Positions 63,111 to 64,000 of a stretch of DNA of 64,000 nucleotides are shown here, one piece after another. The number at the start of each line of letters is the position of its first letter. The stretch's first letter is position 1. The DNA lies in assembly GCF_900129215.1 (NCBI RefSeq), contig NZ_FQUQ01000010.1, positions 1 to 64,000 on the forward strand, in the 5' to 3' direction. The position numbers and the translations under genes were made by a program. The notes under the pieces are model-generated. The model made no database searches. It saw nothing but the letters and a program-made list of their open reading frames with translations, and was not told the origin of the DNA. The stretch comes from Pedobacter caeni. Lineage in GTDB: Bacteria > Bacteroidota > Bacteroidia > Sphingobacteriales > Sphingobacteriaceae.

Positions 63111-63913
63111 TTATAGAAAACAAACCGGAAAGAGCAAGGGCATTCGATGAGATGGGGGTTGATCGTATATTCCTTGATTTAGAGATTATCGGAAAAATTG
63201 AAAGACAAGGACATTTAGACACCGTGATTAGTCAGCATCATCAGATTGAAGATATCGATCCTATCAAAAAAGAACTGCAGCAAAGTAAGCTTCTTGTTAG
63301 ATGTAATCCCATTCATGAACACTCCTCTTCAGAGATTAATGAAATTATTGGCAGGGGCGCAGATATAATTATGCTGCCTTTTTTCAAATCACATTTTGAA
63401 GTAGAACATTTTTTAGCGATTGTAGATGGACGAGTTGGTACAACTTTGCTTTTAGAAACACCTGAAGCATTTTGCCGGATAGACAATATTCTTGCACTTA
63501 AAGGAATAGAAGAGATTCATATTGGATTAAATGATCTCCATCTGGGAATGGGTTTGAATTTTATGTTTGAGTTAATATCTACTGGAGTTGTTGATTATCT
63601 GGTAAAAAAAATTGAAGAAAAAGGACTGAAATTTGGGATAGGTGGAATTGCAAATCTGGAAGGAGGACTTATACCAGGTAAATCTATACTTTCAGAACAT
63701 GTAAGGTTGGGCTCGTCAATGGCAATTCTTTCCAGATCAATGACGAATTCATTTAATAATAACCTGGATGGAATTGGGGAAGAGGTTAAGAGATTAAGAG
63801 CTTTTGAAGCCTTTCTTTTAAAACAAAATGAAACCTATTTTAGAGAGGCTCATGCTGATTTTGTCCGAGCTGTAAATAATCTCGTTGAGAAAAAAATTAA
63901 AACCTCTGGCTGA
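63098..63913 (+). CDS. HpcH/HpaI-type aldolase family protein
   Basis: A 271-residue TIM-barrel-type protein with the residues expected for this metal-dependent class II pyruvate aldolase family: Arg in LLVRCNPIHEH (about 69), Glu in LLLETPEAFCRID (about 124) and Asp in IHIGLNDLHLGMGL (about 148). The N-terminus (EFLIIENKPERARAFDEMGVDRIFLDLE, in parts) is a divergent first strand. It starts within the flippase gene (13-base overlap), so it is co-translated. Its role in a polysaccharide locus is unknown: it might make or cleave an unusual keto-acid sugar, or donate a pyruvate-derived group. Confidence 0.8.
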   Translation: MEFLIIENKPERARAFDEMGVDRIFLDLEIIGKIERQGHLDTVISQHHQIEDIDPIKKELQQSKLLVRCNPIHEHSSSEINEIIGRGADIIMLPFFKSHFEVEHFLAIVDGRVGTTLLLETPEAFCRIDNILALKGIEEIHIGLNDLHLGMGLNFMFELISTGVVDYLVKKIEEKGLKFGIGGIANLEGGLIPGKSILSEHVRLGSSMAILSRSMTNSFNNNLDGIGEEVKRLRAFEAFLLKQNETYFREAHADFVRAVNNLVEKKIKTSG

Positions 63914-64000
63914 GCTTTTAATTAGTCCCTTTGTTTGATATAACCTGATAAAATGTAAGGAAAATTATTCTTAGATATAATAAGAAAGACTTATTCTTAA
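63914..64000 (+). other. Non-coding tail of the window
   Basis: This A/T-rich stretch follows the aldolase stop. No gene start or hairpin is seen. It contains TTTGTTTG near 63940, and the locus probably continues beyond the edge. Confidence 0.4.

Overview
The window looks like a chromosomal segment of a Bacteroidota bacterium, most likely a Pedobacter-like member of the Sphingobacteriaceae. The main reasons are two SusC/SusD-type uptake systems with TlpA-like thioredoxins, a FecI/FecR regulatory pair, families largely confined to this phylum (DUF6266, DUF6520-like), A/T-rich spacers with few Shine-Dalgarno sequences, and several matches to the Bacteroidota promoter (TTTG, then TAnnTTTG). I see no rRNA, tRNA, CRISPR array or intact insertion sequence.

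Layout. 1-3463: a truncated secreted repeat adhesin and two tandem phage-tail-collar-like proteins, all on the minus strand. 3801-6410: a HEAGH-motif protein and an Xaa-Pro aminopeptidase, convergent across a nested palindrome. 6450-15073: a regulated nutrient-uptake operon (ECF sigma, anti-sigma, SusC with signalling domain, SusD, TlpA-like protein). 15151-18515: an LCP-family protein, a nucleotide-sugar dehydrogenase and a small outer-membrane protein. 18593-26268: a siderophore receptor, an MFS symporter, an MmpS-like lipoprotein, a sterol-desaturase/phytanoyl-dioxygenase lipid module and an SDR. 26311-28036: an Rpn-like PD-(D/E)XK nuclease followed by four small ORFs that each repeat its C-terminal module. 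28451-29863: a Crp/Fnr regulator, a mini-HTH protein and a DUF6520-like protein. 29927-35811: a second SusD/SusC/thioredoxin operon. 36055-42314: an XRE regulator, DUF4287, DUF6266 and two tandem lipoproteins with SusD-like C-termini but no SusC.

42533 to the end is a surface-polysaccharide locus. It has gmd, a Wza-like exporter, a Wzz-like chain-length protein, and a complete nonulosonic (legionaminic/sialic-type) acid pathway: dehydratase-like SDR, LegC-type aminotransferase, NeuB, NeuC, acetyltransferase, PtmE-like CBS-nucleotidyltransferase and a CMP-sugar synthetase. HisF/HisH paralogues with an N-acetyl-sugar amidotransferase follow, which predicts an amidino-modified sugar. A Wzy-like polymerase, an acyltransferase, a glycosyltransferase, a MurJ-like flippase and an HpcH/HpaI aldolase complete it. 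Start/stop overlaps suggest that most of it is co-transcribed.

The most unusual feature is the Rpn-like array. The nuclease has an internal ATG at 27409, preceded by GGAGG, exactly where the repeated module begins, and the four downstream ORFs look like free-standing copies of that module. This resembles the published idea of intragenic Rpn antitoxins (RpnL/RpnS), expanded into a tandem series. Functions here are inferred from sequence alone.
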